From NCBI GenBank assembly GCA_001600615.1, contig BCKK01000005.1, positions 496,001 to 560,000 of the forward strand: DNA of 64,000 nt, written 5' to 3'. Position numbers and translations under genes: made by a program. Below the pieces are notes generated by a model. That model made no database searches, had not been told where the DNA came from, and worked only from the letters and a program-made list of their open reading frames with translations. How positions within the stretch are numbered: position 1 is the stretch's first letter; each line of letters begins with the position of its first letter. Below are positions 47,368 to 59,800 of this stretch, one piece after another. Source of the stretch: Dioszegia crocea (taxonomy: Eukaryota; Basidiomycota; Tremellomycetes; Tremellales; Bulleribasidiaceae).

Positions 47368-50300
47368 ATGGGTGAAGCCCAGCTTATCGAAAGTCTCTTC
47401 GGTCCGGTCGAACAGTTGGTCACTGCAATTGTCATTATAGGTCTCGGTAAGTGTCGCTCTGATATGGTACCTTCGCCTCTGACTAAAGATTGAATAGCTC
47501 TCAAGACATCCACTCAGGCGATGACAGTGGTCAGTGACCTCCCAGCAAGCCATCAGCTGCAGTCCCAGAACCCTCACAACGAGACTCTATCCCCAGCCCA
47601 GTCCCAAGCTTTATCAGTCGTCGCCTCTCATCCGTCAAATCCACCGTCTACGGGAAGCTCCACTCTTAACTTGCTACTCTCCGCCTTTCGATGGCTGAAA
47701 CAACACTTGGACCTCTCAGCGATACTCATCGTCTTACTTACCATCAATGTGGTCATTCTGATCATCCCTCGAGAGACAAAGGGGCGCCTGAAGACATCTT
47801 GGGCTCTATTCTGGCCTCCATGGCAAGACAGAAGCGTCGTGAGATCTGAGGTCGATACTTCTGATCCGGGAATATCAGCTCGTGACACAAGCACGACAAG
47901 TCGTAGTGTGACGAAGTCAGCTACGGCACAAGATCGAGTAGCCGAGGCGACGAAACAGCGGGATCCAAATTCGGCGAGAAATCCCCCGTCAGCCCCGGCG
48001 GATCAGGTCGGAGGGTCGAAAACATCCAGGGAAGTCCGAGACACGGGCGATCGTCGGAAAGAGGGGGAACGACCGCTTGAACTTAGCTCGCCGAAGCCCG
48101 CCACTACGCGCATCCGTCCATCTGTTCCCTCCGGTTCTACAGCTCCGTCTACTGTAGCCGATACGGAGATGCTGGCCAAAGAGATAGATCGGGTCAAGCG
48201 CGAAATGTCGAGACTCAAAGCGGACCCAAGTGTCTCCGACTCAGACAAGAAGCGGAAGTTGCAGGCGTTAGAGGCTCAGCGACAGAAGTTGAAGTCAGTG
48301 GCGCTCAAAGGCCATTCAGACCCGACCACGCCAAAAGTGCGCCGTGAGGGCGTGGAGGGTGTAAGTGAGATCGCGAGTAAGTCAGGTAGTTCAGGTGTCG
48401 GCGACGAGCTCAAGCAGCTGGAGAAGGTCAAAATGAAAATGGCAGCCGTTCAGGCAGATACGACTTTGAGCGAATCTGAAAAGGCGGGAAAGATAAGGCA
48501 GTATGAGAAGATGAGACAGCAGTTGAAGGGGAAAGGACGGGCGGAGAATGCCAGATCTTCCAGTGTTGTCGCATCCGGCGCGCCTACGGCCACGCCGCGC
48601 TCCGTCGAACTTGGCCGCTCCTCGGCCGATGAGTTGAGCTCGGAAGACCGCAAGAGGCTCGAAAGATTGAGAGGAAAGATGGCTTCCGTCGAAGCGGATA
48701 CGTCGCTTGGAAGCTTGGCGAAAGCTGCAATGTTAGCTGAATTGGAGAAAAAACGGCACGAGTTGAAAAAGAAGCCTTCGCCATCGACGATTGATGCATC
48801 GACGAGCGCCGCTGCTCCGGTGATGGATGCGGATCAGAGAAAAGAGTTGGAGAGACTCAAGGGGAAGATGGCGGCTATCAAGGCGGATCCGAGTTTGACT
48901 GAGGATGAAAGAAGGGCGAAGTTGCTAGTACTTGATAAGGCGTGGAAGAAACTCAAAATCCAGCAACCGGCTGTGATTCCGCCTATCCTTGCACCCGCTC
49001 CTCCGCCTCTCATGCCATCAGCATCGCTTACAGCTCCGACGGACGCTGTAACTTCTGTGGTAGCAGTCACAGACCCGTCAGTTCCACCCATATCCGCCCC
49101 GCAAGACGCCCTGATGATAGGCGAGACGAGTCAGCTCAAATCAGTACTCAAGAAGTCAAAGAAGAAACCTCGGCAGAAGAAGAATATTCACCATAATTAT
49201 TTCATGACGATGCGTGGCTGGCGACCAGCACTCGTTCCCTTCCCTCACGGTCTGCATCCCAAACCACAAGCTCCGAGGAATACACTGTGGTGGGATAACG
49301 TACCTAAAGATGCCGATCACATCATGGCTACACCAAAGATTGCAAAGGTACCGGAGGGCCCGCGGGCGGGAGAAGAGGGTGAGGATGAGAAGAAGGATGC
49401 GCCCGGTGGTTCTGCGAATGCCATTGAGGAGGGGAAGAAGGTGTTGGAGGCGGTCGACAAGAAGACTCCACCCCACGGCTCTTCTGGCGGCAAGGATGAG
49501 AAGAGCAGGAAGAGCGATGACCAGTCGAAGTCGACTTCAGCGGTCGATGCTGCGAAAGATGCAGAAAGGAAAAAGCGGAAGATGGCGGAGTTGGAAAAGC
49601 TGAAGTCGAAGGAAAAGGCGAGAGAGCCGAGCGAAAGCGCGGCAAGAGCAGAGACTTCCACCACAAAACCGGCTGCTGTGCCGCTCGATCCCAAAATGTG
49701 AGTCAAACTCATCTCAGCTCTTGTGTCCTGCGTTGACCCCACCCAGCCAGAAAGCCACTTGGGTCGCACAAGGCCTGCTGTGCGTGTTGCTTCTCTTCGG
49801 TGAGTGACTTGATCGTTCTATCGTCGTGGGTGATCTAGCTGATCAGTAAGTACAAGAGCAACTCGCCTTTGTAGTACTGGGTTTCTTCGTCTGGAAACAC
49901 ATGCAGGAAGCGAAAGTCCTGCACCAAGCAAGACCGCCACTATCCGATCTTCCGCCGCCGCCGCCGCCGCCGAACTCATCTGCAAGCTCAACACGGACGG
50001 CTAAACCCACATCAGCACCTGTTCGATCCGGATCAGATAGCGGTAGCCATCCAAGGCAGGGCTCCAGTGATGCCGCCCCGGCCAGGACATCAAAGTCCAG
50101 AGCTCTTACCCCTATCGAGTCTGCGCGGGCGAAGCCCGTCCAAGAGACCATTGATGAATCGACACCTAACTCCATCAGCCAAGAGGAAGCATCAGGAAAA
50201 CAGCGACTTACGAGAGACAATCCCAGTCCTAAGCACAGATCCGCGCCGTCCCCCTCCCGAGCTGTGCATTCGCCCGATGATACCGCCAAAGTCGGAACCA

Positions 50301-51601
50301 AGAGCTCAGAAGAGGGCTTCGTAGACGCTTCCAGCGCGGTGAAATCGACCAAGCGCCCATCCCCATCGAGCACTGAGCATCCCAGCTCGTCAACTTCCCC
50401 ACCTATGCCTGCTACAACAGGCGAAAAGCTCTCGAAGACGCCTCCCGATGCGCGAGCGAAGTACGAGCAGAAACCGCCGAGCAAGCAGGCGAACTCGAGG
50501 AAGAAGCCGGCCGAGGAAGCCATTGCGAAAGCTAATCCGGCACCGGCGAACGGATTGGTGAAACCTCGGCTGGACCCAGTGGGAAGTACCGCAACGACAG
50601 GAGGATCTAGCGAAAATTTCTCCAAGGAGGTGGCAGTTATGGGTGAGGGAAGCGGTAGTGGAGGAAACGGGCCGGAAGAAGGAACGCCAGCGGTGCCGCT
50701 TGGCGTTGACTCCGATGTCAAAGGGATGCCCCTGGATGAGACCGTGCGCAAGGCATCGGAAGTTGCGAAAGCGGAGAGGAGGGCAGGAAGAATGCGTTTG
50801 GCAGCAGGCCAGCAAGCTGGGTCTGCACGTAGTGCGGGGCCGGTTTCCCATCAGTTGAAGGACAGCGATGGGTCGGATATCGTCGTTGAGCCTGGGGGTG
50901 GACTGCACCCGGAGCTTGACATGCGGGTCGACCTTCGAGCTTCGGACAATGGAGGGGGGGTCAGAATTCCTAAGGCCAGTCAGCTCAGGTCCAATTCATC
51001 AAGACCCCCAGCGAAAGGGTTGGCGCCAGACATACCAGGGTTACTAGTCGAGGTCGACAACGCGTTAGACATACTGCTTGACGATGACCAGACCCCCAAA
51101 CCCGAGAGGCAGTACTTCGGCCCTGAAATCGATCAACTGAAGACCGATGTTAATCGCCGCGCGGAGATGGAGAAGCTGAAGGAAGAAAGACGATCTCGAC
51201 TGCTCACTCACCATGAAGCTAAACCCCCTCTTTCAATAATCCAGTCAGCCACAACATTGACGGCAGTGACCGACACGTCTCCAGTATCCATCTACTCCCA
51301 GGTCACTGACGTGGGACCACAACGACCCCCCTCGCCGAAGACACCTCCTAACCGGCGAGTCGCAAAAGACGTTACAGCAGCTCGAGAGGCGCTGGCTGCC
51401 GAAACGAGACTCCCGGAGGGCCAGCCACGCCTGCGTTCGTCTTCCGTCGGATCTTTCGGAGTGATCCGCTTCGATGGCGAAAGTCTTGGTTTGCCAGACC
51501 CACCGAGGGCTGCACCGATCTTGTGTGCGGATCATACTCGCTCGATGGAAACACGTTGTAGTGCGGGTGAGCGAGGGGGATGGGGATATGTGGAGGGATA
51601 A
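47368..51601 (+). CDS. Membrane protein with four tandem helical repeats and two or three transmembrane segments
   Basis: Exons 47368-47446, 47498-49697, 49747-49799 and 49875-51601 join in phase. The start is the ATG at 47368; the ATG at 47521 is an alternative. A first hydrophobic helix is LSAILIVLLTINVVILIIP. After it, four 35-40-residue units of a repeated pattern lie at about 48,170-48,295, 48,402-48,535, 48,632-48,775 and 48,826-48,960. Each has Lys-Met-Ala-x-[VI]-x-Ala-Asp, Leu or Val, Ser/Thr, Glu-Asp-Lys and a closing Lys-Leu-Lys helix. A second strong transmembrane helix (LLCVLLLFVLGFFVW) spans the third intron. The C-terminal half is Ser/Pro/Lys-rich with a 7-Pro run. No known family. 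Confidence 0.6.
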
Positions 51602-52691
51602 GGTAGGCTTCGTACGGCGGGCCTCCAGGAGCGGTCTGGGATGTCTTCGCTGGTACTTGTCGTAGGATGAGGAATGAGGAGTAGGGTGGCGAAGGGAATG
51701 AGGGGGTAGCGGAAATGCCTTTAGAGGTCGTAGCGCCTGCGGAATGGACTGAGCGATGTATGGGAGTATCGAGGCTAGCTGCTAGAGGTCTAGGGGGTGA
51801 TGCATGTAGCTGTAGATGTCTCGGGATAAGGTACTAAAGACTACAAGAGAAGACGACCAGGCGGCCAAATGGCGCCTGGGCGCGTCGGCTAAACTCCGGC
51901 TAAATCCCTGTGGCGGTTAGCTGTCTTCACCGCGCAGCGGTACCACAACGTCGGGCGAGCAATAGAGTTGAGAGGGTGACAGCGGGGGCTAATGTGGCCA
52001 TACTCAAAGATGGCAATAGATCTGGGTCAGCGGGTAAGCAAGCAGCTGTCTCGTCCCCAAACAGCAAAGCAGAGGTGAAACGAGAGACACCAGAAGAGAG
52101 GGGTGAAAGGGAAGAAACAAGCCGTATTGGGAGGGAGCGGCAAAGGAACAGTACTCGTCCACAACAGGATGGAGGGAAATACGGAAAGCCACGTGATACC
52201 CGAGAGAAATCAATCGACCACGCTGCGTACGGCGATGGCCAAAGGAAGGGGGTAGATCATAGGGAAGAGAGCGGGAGGCCAAACAAGGGAAATGGTGAGG
52301 ATATAGCAGAGAGAAGGACGACGAGTGACGTGACGAAGCGAAGCAAAGATAGGCCAAAGTTACGGCTCGAGGATCTGACTCCGGAACAGGTAGAGGAAAT
52401 GCAAACGGAGAGGGAGAAGAGAAGGGTGCGAAAGGCCCGGGAGGCGAAAGAGGCTCGAGGTGAGGGGAGCAGCGGCTTGACCGCAGAGGAGAAGGCCGGA
52501 ATACCGCTGAGCCCATGAAACTGGGAGTATGCATATGCTAGGGTCGATTAGGTGACTAATGTTTGCGGTGATTTTGTGAGGTCGTACGCGAGGTATGCGT
52601 GGCATGAGGGATGATGGTGGTGGTACAGGTGATGTGGTGTTTGTTGTAGTACATGATTGGTGCCGTGTGTTCGAAGGGGAATCCGTAAAGG
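51602..52691. other. Convergent region with an ATG-less coding-like frame
   Basis: Both flanking genes end here. The first 300 bp is stop-rich and non-coding. From ~51,910 to 52,518 a 200-codon frame on the + strand has coding-like, strongly charged composition but no ATG (listed separately). Confidence 0.5.
51910..52518 (+). other. ATG-less highly charged open frame, possible terminal exon
   Basis: The frame starts inside a possible acceptor (GGTTAG at 51915-51920) and runs to TGA. Its sequence is Glu/Arg/Lys-rich with regular charge patterns and ends in KLRLEDLTPEQVEEMQTERE and a GLTAEEKAGIPLSP tail. It has no in-frame ATG before the last ~60 codons. It could be a last exon of the upstream repeat membrane protein gene, or of an unseen gene. 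I found no phase-verified join to 51601. Confidence 0.35.
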
Positions 52692-55600
52692 TCATGTGGG
52701 TCGTCCGAAGCGATCGTTCATTTGTTGTCGTACCGTGCCACTGGCCCCGGTTACCCGCTGACCAGCAGCAGCATTGGCACCCAATCCGTTTGGGACGGGT
52801 TTTTTCTGCTTCATCAGTATCTGACCTGAACAACACAGCGAATAAATTCACCTTTTTCTTGACAAATGCAAGTGCGCTGTGATTGACAGGCGCAGGAGGT
52901 GGTGGTGGAGGTCGAGCGGGAAAGGGGGCTTTTGGTGGAGGCGGTGGACGGGGTGGCATGCTTTTGGGTAGGTTTGGGGCTTTCTCGGCATGACCCTTAG
53001 GGCCAGTCGAGGCAGAGGACAACGCAGCAGGGCGTGCTTGACCGTTGGAAGCCGCAGGCGATGGTTTGGTGACAGCAGGTTTTGCCTTCTTTGCCGGTGG
53101 CGAGGAATCGGACGATGAGTCCGAGTCGGAATCAGAGGAGGAAGATGACGAGGACGAGGATGATTGGGCGCTCGCTGTAGGTTTACCCTTTGGCTTGACA
53201 TCGATTTTGGGCTTTTTCGGTTCCCGAATGATGGATTCGACCGACTTGCGCTTCAGCGGGGAAGCGGCGGCTGCGACCGAAGCGGGAGGGGCAGCGTGTC
53301 CGCTTGAGATGCGTGGCTTTCGATCGGATGTAACAAGCTTCTCTTTCTTGACTGGCTTCTCCACTTTGGAAGGAGTGGATGAAGTGGGAGCTGCCGGGGC
53401 GAATGTGGAGTGATCGCACTACAGCATTAGCGTCCAGCAGGAGATCAAAGTCAAGGATGGGATTTGGTGCAGAGAGGTAACGGCATGCTGACTCACATTG
53501 ATGACAAACCCTCTTTCTCGAGCATCCAAAACGATAGTCTTCCATCGCTCGTCTCCTCTTTCCAGGGTAGCAGCGTTCCCAATGACAAACAATGAGCTCT
53601 TCGCACGAGTCAAAGCCACGTTCATCCGCCTCTTGTCCTTCAGGAAACCAATCGTGTTCAAGTTGGGTCCGGATCGCACGGTGGAGAGAATAATGATGTC
53701 CTTCTCTTGACCTTGGAAACCGTCAACAGTGTTGAATCTGAGGTTCATCAGCCGAAATTCAGTCCAACAGAAAGCACTCACTCGATAGTCTGAAGGATAG
53801 CAGGCCCAAACGCCTGATTGAAAGCCCTCTTTAGCTCGAATAATTGCTCCTTATACATGGTGATGACGCCGATCCGCATGGCGAGGTCGATCTTCTTTCC
53901 GTAGTCCTCCTCCAGTCGACGATAGAGATTAACAGCCGTCTGCGCCTCATCTGCGTTCCTTGTAGAAGTTCCCGCTCGAGATTCGACCCCGTTGACGTTG
54001 AAGAAGCGGTAAGGACCGAAAATATGCCGTTCGTGCCAGACGGCCGCGGTTTTGGACGCCATATCAGGGCCATCTTTGAGCTGGGAGTTGTAGAAAGCCT
54101 TGGAGGGCAGTTCGGATATGTAGGGGTGCATTCGATATTGGATACTGCAGATGTCAGCACATGGTCGGAAATGGCTAGATTCGACGTACCTGAGCAGGCT
54201 CATATTTTTCGGATCTACGCGAGCCATTCTGACGAACAGACTCTCGTTATATCGGAAGCGTTCAGCATCCGTACTGAATGTGGTAGGCGGAAGCTGGTTT
54301 GGATCTGTAGGTGAGCAAGGTCCGAACAAAAGCAGAAGTTGGCTCACCTCCGACCATGATACAGCGCTTACACCCATATTTTAAAGGTATCAAACAGCTC
54401 ATCTCAATAGCCTGCGCCGCCTCGTCAATGATGACAGTCTCAAACTCGTACGCCGCCAAAGTATCCTGACCTGCTCCAGACAATGTCGCGCACACAATAT
54501 CCGCCTCGTCCAAGATCGCCTCCTTTGCCGCTCGCCGGGCTCCCTCCAGATGCCTCGTAGCGTCTCTCGCCGCATCCTTGGCCTTTGAAGCTGCCTGACC
54601 GAGCTGGGTACGCCGAGTGACGAGGCCCTGGAATTCTGTCTCGATCACACGGCGCCCTTCCTCATTTTGAGCAAGATGGCTGAGTTGCTCTTGTTTCGCC
54701 CGAATCAAGGTCTTAACCTCCTCGAGTTCGGCCTGGATGCGAGCATACTCCCCACCACCACCCGACTGACCGCCCATACCGCTACTCACGCGAGCTTCGA
54801 CGAGATTATCGAGAGAACGGTCTTTGACAGCATCGTTGACTGATGACTCCATACCGACACGGACCAGATTCGGCTGAATCCGTTCTCCATCCGCCGAGAC
54901 TACACCGTTCATGAGCCGCTTGCAGACCTCGTCGATGGCAGCATTACTCGGAGCGCAAACGAGAAGCTTTGCCTTCTTGACCTTTTCGCCGGAAATGGCG
55001 ATATTGTTCGGTCGTTCCGATACCCATTTGCCGACCAGGCCGCTGATGGTTTTGGTCTTTCCGGTACCGGGCGGTCTGTGGATCAGCTTCACTCAAAAAA
55101 GGGCATAGGAGGGCTCACCCTTGGATCAGGGCGAACCCTTCCACGCTGGTCGCACCAATGATTGCCCTAGCCTGTGGCTCGTTCACTTCGTACGTGTTCA
55201 TAGCTTTCCGTATAGCAATATCGGACAACTTCGGGAGTTGAGCACTTCGACCTTGGAGTATGTTCTTGAGCAATTCGGGCTCATAATATGGCAGGCCGCG
55301 CAAAGCCGCAAATTCGCGTAAGGCTGTACTGAGTCTGTTTATTAGCACAACTCTGAGCAAAGACTTACGATAAATGTTTCTTCAAGATCCACTTAGTGCG
55401 TCCACCAAGATCCTTCTGATCCATGGTCTGGAGTATCCGCAACTTGATCCCCGCATCCTTGAAACGCCTTTTGTAATGGACCACCTTGGCGAAGAGCTTA
55501 TTAGGATTACCGCTCTGAGAGAGGACGACGATGTCGGAATCGTTGAGTGGAAACCGATCCGGCATCTGCCCCGCGACTGCCACCTCGAGGTCCAAAAACT

Positions 55601-58600
55601 CATCTTCGAACGAACGGGAGGTAACTTCGATGGCAAGGGGCATGTTTGAGAACCCTTCGTCCTTCAGCGCTTGCATCCACAGCTCCTGCAGATACAGCGG
55701 CAGCATGACTTGCTCGTATCGCTGAGCTGAGGAGAAGGAGGACGGTATCGCAACCGGGGAAGACAATGTCCGACGACTGTGTTCGCTGTGAGGGATGTCC
55801 GGGCCGGTGTGAGAGGGATTCCAGCCGAGGACATGACGATAGAGTGGGTTGAGATCAGGCTTCAACCTCATCTTCATCCGAGCTTTCCGAGCTCGTTCAT
55901 CCTCCCTTTTCCTCAACGCGTCCATCATCGGATTCTCCAGAACCCGGATCGATCGATGCGCATTGACCGTTTTAGCGGGCTTCAGTGGCGACTTTTGCTT
56001 GCTGATGAGCTGGCTGAGTCCGCCCTTGTCTTCCTCGTCTGAAGACTCGCTAGCGCTCGAACCTGAATCCGGCTTGGCAACCGCTTTTGGCCTGATAGGC
56101 TGGTATGCGCCCAGACCAGTCCCGGCAGCTGAAGCAGCGGGGAGTCTTGGGACGATTCCACCGATAGCGGCTGCTCGGCTGCGCTCAGCGATAGCGGCAG
56201 TGTGGTCTTTCCGCATGTCCCGCATGACCGATGTTTTGAAGCCGGATTTCCCGCTCGAAGCGAATGCCTTCGGTACGACGTTGACATTGAGCTTCGATTG
56301 AGGGCGAGGAGGGGCTACGGCGGGTTTGGTCAGCGACAGCCGAATGGCAGAAGAGCTGCCTGCCGGAGGCTTGCCGGTGTTGACGGATGTCTGAGCGCGC
56401 TTCTCAACGATTTCGAGGTCCCGGTCAGACAACTTGGACAGGAAGTCATCGTCATCGTCGTAGTCGTCTAGGGTGATCGGTCGAGATGACGACCCGACTT
56501 TGGTGGAGGATGTGGACGAGCGTGCGGAAGTGGAGGCTTTCGCTGTGGATGAGGAGCTGGATTTGCCACCTTTGGCTCCGCGCATCAACTCATCGAAGGC
56601 ATTCTTCCCGGTAGGTTTTGGCTGTTCCCGCACAGTAGATCTCGGCGGAGGCATCTCGGGGGCCGGTGAGGATGACGCTGTGGCCGGCATAGACGTCTGG
56701 TCAACGCCCCTGATAACGCGCTCCTCCTCATCGCTGACTTTCAGGTTGAAAGGCGCGAGAAGCTCTGACAATTCGGAAAGCAAGTCATCCGACAAGCGAC
56801 TGTGGTAGGATTTGGACGACTTTCGGCAGAACTTGTCAAGCTCTAGGAGTGATTTCTCGAGTTCGGGCGATTGAGAGAGGTCGGGGGTGGATTTACTGGT
56901 TCGAGTGAGGATATCTTTGAGAAGCTGAAAGGTTTGGTGAAGAGTCTCCACACTGAGTTGTCAGGTAGATTCCGATAGAGCTGTGACAGACTTACTCGGT
57001 CAACCGCAACCAAGAAACCAGATCTACAAGCACGATATGCAGCTTGCCGACCAGATCCTTTCCTGCTCGAGTTACCCTCAGAGGGCTCTCGCTTACACCT
57101 CCGGTGAACCTTGCCCCCGACTGACCCAAAACCGCCGCCTCGAACATGCGGGTGTGTTCCGTCATTTGCCGACCGAATATGATGGCATCTCGCATCCAGT
57201 CAATCATGACGTCGTTGTCGAACAGTGGCGCCCAAGCTTGGGTCCGCTTGAAAATTACAGCTAGAGAGGTAGTCATTAGATGCCAGAGCTCCTGCAAGCG
57301 ACGCGACATGCTTATCCCGTTGACGTAGGTTGCGAGGAAGTCGGGAGAGTTGAGTAGGGGTTCTCCAGTGTCAGATGGCTGACATAGGGCGTCAAGGATG
57401 TCGGTGAAACATCGCACGAGCCATTTGGCAAGGGAGCAGGATTCCGGAGAATGCCGTGCGATACCGACGAAGCTGCCCAGAAACTCGCAGAGTCCATCGA
57501 CAGCTTGATCGGGATAGCGTCGTAACAGCTCTCGGAAGCAGTCGCCTCTCTCGTCCGCTTCGAACGATTGGGATATGAGACTGAGGATAGGGTCGTGTAT
57601 GCTGTCGGCGGGGGAGAGGAGGAGTATAGTCGCCGCCTTGGGTATATTGGGTATTTTCCAGAGTGACTCGAGGATGTCCGGATCGGGTTGCACAGCCAGT
57701 GCCTCGATAGCATGCGAGAAGTTACTTCTTGTCGCCTGAATCCCGGCGTTGATAGCCCTGACCCCATCTACCCAGTCCTCCCGGCTGATGGACTGAGCGA
57801 GGTCATCCCCTTTCCACGCTCGTTGCCGGTCTAGCAGTTCGATATGCGACGATGAGGATATGGCAGACATGAATATTGCCACGCCCGACGGGTCGTTCGG
57901 CAATACACTGTTGTACGCCATGGTCCATAACTCTCGCCGTATCGTCGCGCGCCGAAGCTTATCGACCTTTACAGGTGGACCGGCCGGCTTCTTCGATTTG
58001 ATTTTTCGCTGGCGTAGACGCTCTTCATACGCCACGGTTGCTAGCCCGGTAGCACACTCGACGATGTCCAGACCATCCATAGAAAGGAAGACTTGGAGCA
58101 AGTTTCGTGCAGCCGATCTAGTAGTCTGCCAAGCTGGACCGGGGTGGTCCTTGGGGCGAAGCGCGATGCTGGTGATGAAGGAAGCATGGATGTCGAGTGA
58201 TGAGGAAAGAAAGCTGGAAAGGGTGTGATCACGACCGACACGCTGCTGCAGTGCCAGCAGAGCCTGAGAACGTTAGAGAGAGTAACGATTCGGAAGCTGT
58301 CACTCACGTCCACGCCAGCCTGCGCTATAGCCGCCCGGACTCCAGCGTCTAAACGAGCGTGTTGCATCTCCGAAAAGCAGAAGCTCGTCGCCTTCGCTAA
58401 TGCCTCGCCAAATCCCGATGGCTCATTGCCGCTTGTACTCGCCTTCGAGCCGCGCCCTCCTGCTTGATCGGTGAGCGAGATCAGATAATTTGAGATCCAC
58501 GATAGGCGATCTTGGCCCTCCGTTTTCGTGAGGTCCCCGATGACACCCTCTTCGTTTCGGTCTAGACCATAGCTGGCTTGTAGCAGTACTTGAAGGGAAG

Positions 58601-59800
58601 GGTTGTTTTTGATATCGGAGAAGAGGGTATGGGGTAATTCGGGGGAGTTGTCGAAGGTCCACATGTGATAGGTTGGGCATTGAGCAAGAATGTCCGAGAA
58701 GCAGGCGAACATTGCCTCGAAGTCTGATCGTCAGCAAGTGTATCATCCAGATCTCCAAGGTGTGACTGACCGTCACCTGGCGCTCCTAGCAGAGGTGCCA
58801 ATACCGCCATCAACCCTTTCCCGCTCCGGGCGTTGATGTCCAGATTATTCCTTCCATCCAAAACACCACGCATGACTGTATCCTGGCTCAACGACCCCTT
58901 CGTGACGATCGCCGAGACTACTTCCCACTTCACCTCGCCCTTAAGATCTGTACCCCCTCCGTAGATCTGCTGCAGCTGCGATCCGATCCCCAGATTACAC
59001 CATTCATCGAACTGGAGTGGTTGCCTGGCCAAGGCGGGCATCTGAGCCTTTGCCCAACGACGCCTAGCTCGAGAGGTGGAAGAGAGCAGATGGACGAGTA
59101 AGGGAGTGAGACCGTGGAGTACCGCCTCAGGACAGGATATTGTCGGGCCGACTTCTGTGGTAGCATCGATTATGGCTGCGATCTGCGAATCGTCCAGCAG
59201 CGAGGGCTCCCCAAGGAGAAGTTGTCCGATAGCCACAGGGAGGGCAGCGATGCCTGAACCATCTGAAGGAGGGCGCTCGCCGTGCTGAGAGCCCACAGCT
59301 TGGTCATATTCATTTTTGATGAATAGCGCTAATCGTTGGTTTACCGCAGTGGAGAAGTTGGTCCGGACGGCGAGGGGAAAATTTGACATGTACCTGCCGA
59401 TCAGCAGATTTCCCTTACAGTTCACACCAGGTAGAGTGACCCACTTCGTCACGAACTTTCTCCTTGCTGAAGCGAAGCATCTTGAGCACTTCTCGCACCC
59501 CCTCAGGACCCCCTCCAACTCTTGGATCCACAATTGCGCCCGCTCGACCTTATTGAAGGCAAAGAGGAAAATGAGATAAGTTGCTGCTTCTCGATGAAGT
59601 CGTTCAGGGGTACGAGAGCAGTACCAGTGTGGAGATTGAGAGGCAGAGGCCGAGGACCCCTCATTACGATCGGAGAAGAAGGTTGAACGGAGGTAGTAGT
59701 AGACAGGGCGAAGGTCTTCATCGGTGGGTTTGGTATTGGCCGCTGCTCGTTTAGCGAGGACAGCTTCCACCTCCTCTGCGGTTGGCTGTGAGGTGGACAT
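52692..59800 (-). CDS. SEN1: Sen1 RNA/DNA helicase, transcription termination factor
   Basis: The ATG is at 59800 and the TGA at 52692-52694; exons are broken by short introns. Sen1 (human senataxin) is a superfamily 1B helicase that ends non-coding RNA transcription and removes R-loops. An N-terminal helical domain (59.8-56.9 kb) is followed by a Ser/Lys-rich linker and then the helicase core. The core has Walker A GPPGTGKT, IIDEAAQA, GDPNQLPP, QYRMHPYISEL, VDGFQGQEKDIIILS and RMNVALTRAK. Introns split Walker A (at about 55.1 kb) and the PNQ motif (at about 54.3 kb). The C-terminal tail has a Ser/Asp run, Pro repeats and, after a last 46-nt intron, Lys/Pro-rich residues. Length is about 2,000 residues. 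Confidence 0.92.

Noticed and set aside
49843..50751. Long - strand frame at 49,843-50,751
   Set aside because: It is antisense to a + strand exon that splices cleanly and carries the transmembrane and Pro-run features.
55849..56808. + strand frames opposite SEN1
   Set aside because: They are antisense shadows of the Ser/Lys-rich linker; no start or family.
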